Positions 7,174 through 8,125 of a stretch of DNA of 8,125 nucleotides are shown one piece after another. The translations under genes and the position numbers were made by a program. Within the stretch, counting starts at the first letter, position 1. Each line of letters begins with the position of its first letter. The notes below the pieces were generated by a model. It did no database searches. It was not told the origin of the DNA and saw only the letters and a list, made by a program, of their open reading frames with translations. Source of the DNA: JBDKTK01 sp039680225 (GTDB lineage Bacteria; Desulfobacterota; Syntrophia; Syntrophales; UBA4778); contig JBDKTK010000208.1 of the NCBI GenBank assembly GCA_039680225.1, positions 1 to 8,125 of the forward strand, given 5' to 3'.

Positions 7174-8067
7174 ATGAAAGTTCTCGAATGCGTCCCCAAC
7201 TTCAGCGAGGGACGGGACACAGAAACCATCTCCCGATTACAGCGGGCGGCATCTTCAGTGCGGGGGGCAAAACTCCTCGACACCTGCACGGACGCCGACC
7301 ACAACAGGACCGTCCTGACCATAATCGGAGAGCCCCCTGCCCTGCTGGAAAGCGTGCTGGCGGCATGCTCCGAGGCCGTTCGGCTCATTGACATGCGCAG
7401 GCACAAGGGCGTCCATCCCCGGATCGGGGCTGTCGACGTCGTGCCTTTCGTCCCGCTGCACGGCGCCGAAATGAATGATGCCGTCAGGGCCGCCCATGAG
7501 TTCGGAAAGATGTTTTCCGCAGCGAACAACGTACCCGTTTATTTCTACGGGGAAGCCGCCCTGGACCCCTGCCGCCGGCAGCTGCCCGACCTGCGAAGGG
7601 GCGGTTACGAGGGCATCAAGGCAAAACTGTGCGATCCCTGCTGGAAACCCGACTGCGGCGCCTGCGAACTGAACGAGCGCTCCGGGGCTACCGCCGTGGG
7701 CGCGAGAGAGGCACTGATAGCATTTAATGTGAACCTGGATACCGGCGACCTCTCCATAGCGTCGGATATCGCCAGGACGATCCGGGAAGCCAACGGCGGG
7801 CTCCCCTGCGTGCGCGCCATAGGGGTGCCGCTCAAAAGCCGGGGCATAGTCCAGGTCTCGATGAACCTCCTGAACTACAAGGTCACCTCCCCCGTCCAGG
7901 CATTCCTGGCGGTAAAGGAATTGGCATCCCGGAGTGGCTGCTCTGTCCTGGAATCCGAACTGGTGGGTCTGGTTCCCGAAGCCGCACTGGACCAGGCCCG
8001 AGCTGAGCAGATAAAGCTCAAGGATTTCAGCGCGGAGCGCATACTGGAAAGGCGGCTTGATTTATAA
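7174..8067 (+). CDS. ftcD: Glutamate formimidoyltransferase (formiminotransferase domain)
   Basis: The enzyme transfers the formimino group of N-formimino-L-glutamate to tetrahydrofolate, feeding one-carbon metabolism; some homologues also activate 5-formyltetrahydrofolate. The 297 residues cover the N-terminal subdomain (1 to about 175) and the C-terminal subdomain (about 176-297). No cyclodeaminase domain is fused, unlike the mammalian protein. Diagnostic stretches are CVPNFSEGRD (6-15), DHNRTVLT (42-49), HKGVHPRIGAVDVVPFVP (77-94, with H81 matching the catalytic histidine of the pig enzyme), VYFYGEAA (122-129), SGATAVGAR (170-178), AFNVNL (183-188), QVSMNLLNY (227-235) and ELVGLVPEAAL (262-272). 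Unusually, residues 153-164 form CxxC-x4-CxxC just before SGATAVGAR. AGG (7165-7167) lies six bases before the ATG, and the phosphatase stop is one base upstream. No other histidine-degradation gene is near. Confidence 0.93.
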   Translation: MKVLECVPNFSEGRDTETISRLQRAASSVRGAKLLDTCTDADHNRTVLTIIGEPPALLESVLAACSEAVRLIDMRRHKGVHPRIGAVDVVPFVPLHGAEMNDAVRAAHEFGKMFSAANNVPVYFYGEAALDPCRRQLPDLRRGGYEGIKAKLCDPCWKPDCGACELNERSGATAVGAREALIAFNVNLDTGDLSIASDIARTIREANGGLPCVRAIGVPLKSRGIVQVSMNLLNYKVTSPVQAFLAVKELASRSGCSVLESELVGLVPEAALDQARAEQIKLKDFSAERILERRLDL

Positions 8068-8125
8068 CGGAGTAAATTTCTTTAGAGCGCCCAGATTGCA
8101 TAAAAATATTGACCGGACCGGATTT

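Noticed and set aside
6492..7529. 345-codon minus-strand open frame opposite the phosphatase and ftcD
   Set aside because: It spans the antisense of three well-supported genes. Its length is explained by GC-rich third positions in the genes opposite, and no domain is recognisable.
8109..8114. TTGACC as a -35 box for a gene beyond the window
   Set aside because: The sequence ends 11 bases later, before any -10 box could be seen, so it cannot be supported.

Overview
The window is ordinary-looking chromosomal DNA from a bacterium with moderately GC-rich coding sequence and AT-rich gaps. The CoA-transferase and the style of SMC and FtsY suggest an anaerobe, possibly a Desulfobacterota/Syntrophales-like lineage. 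That placement is an inference from protein flavour only, because no rRNA or other taxonomic marker is present. No tRNA, rRNA, insertion sequence, CRISPR array, phage gene or integrase is visible.

Layout. A minus-strand gene (14-1525) encodes a 503-residue class I CoA-transferase/acyl-CoA hydrolase. It runs divergently from everything else across an AT-rich gap of about 400 bases (1526-1926). That gap holds a perfect 14-bp palindrome with a degenerate second copy exactly 32 bp further on, plus a separate imperfect 19-bp inverted repeat, so it looks like a regulatory region. On the plus strand follow smc (1927-5481, chromosome condensation ATPase), a 106-bp gap with a plausible promoter, ftsY (5588-6529, signal recognition particle receptor), a small PPP-family metallophosphatase (6531-7172) and ftcD (7174-8067, glutamate formimidoyltransferase). 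The last three genes are separated by single nucleotides and almost certainly form one translationally coupled transcript. The final 58 bases hold no gene.

How the genes relate. smc next to ftsY is a widespread bacterial neighbourhood combining chromosome organisation with membrane-protein targeting. The phosphatase and ftcD appear to be lineage-specific additions downstream of ftsY. No hut genes for histidine breakdown are present, so FtcD may serve general one-carbon (folate) metabolism instead. The CoA-transferase is independent of this cluster.

I see no clear new multi-gene system. The observations most worth following are a four-cysteine CxxC-x4-CxxC insertion-like motif in FtcD, where the better-known homologues lack cysteines, and a very aromatic CoA-transferase with altered substrate-pocket loops. 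Next in interest are the paired palindromes upstream of smc and the tight ftsY-phosphatase-ftcD coupling.
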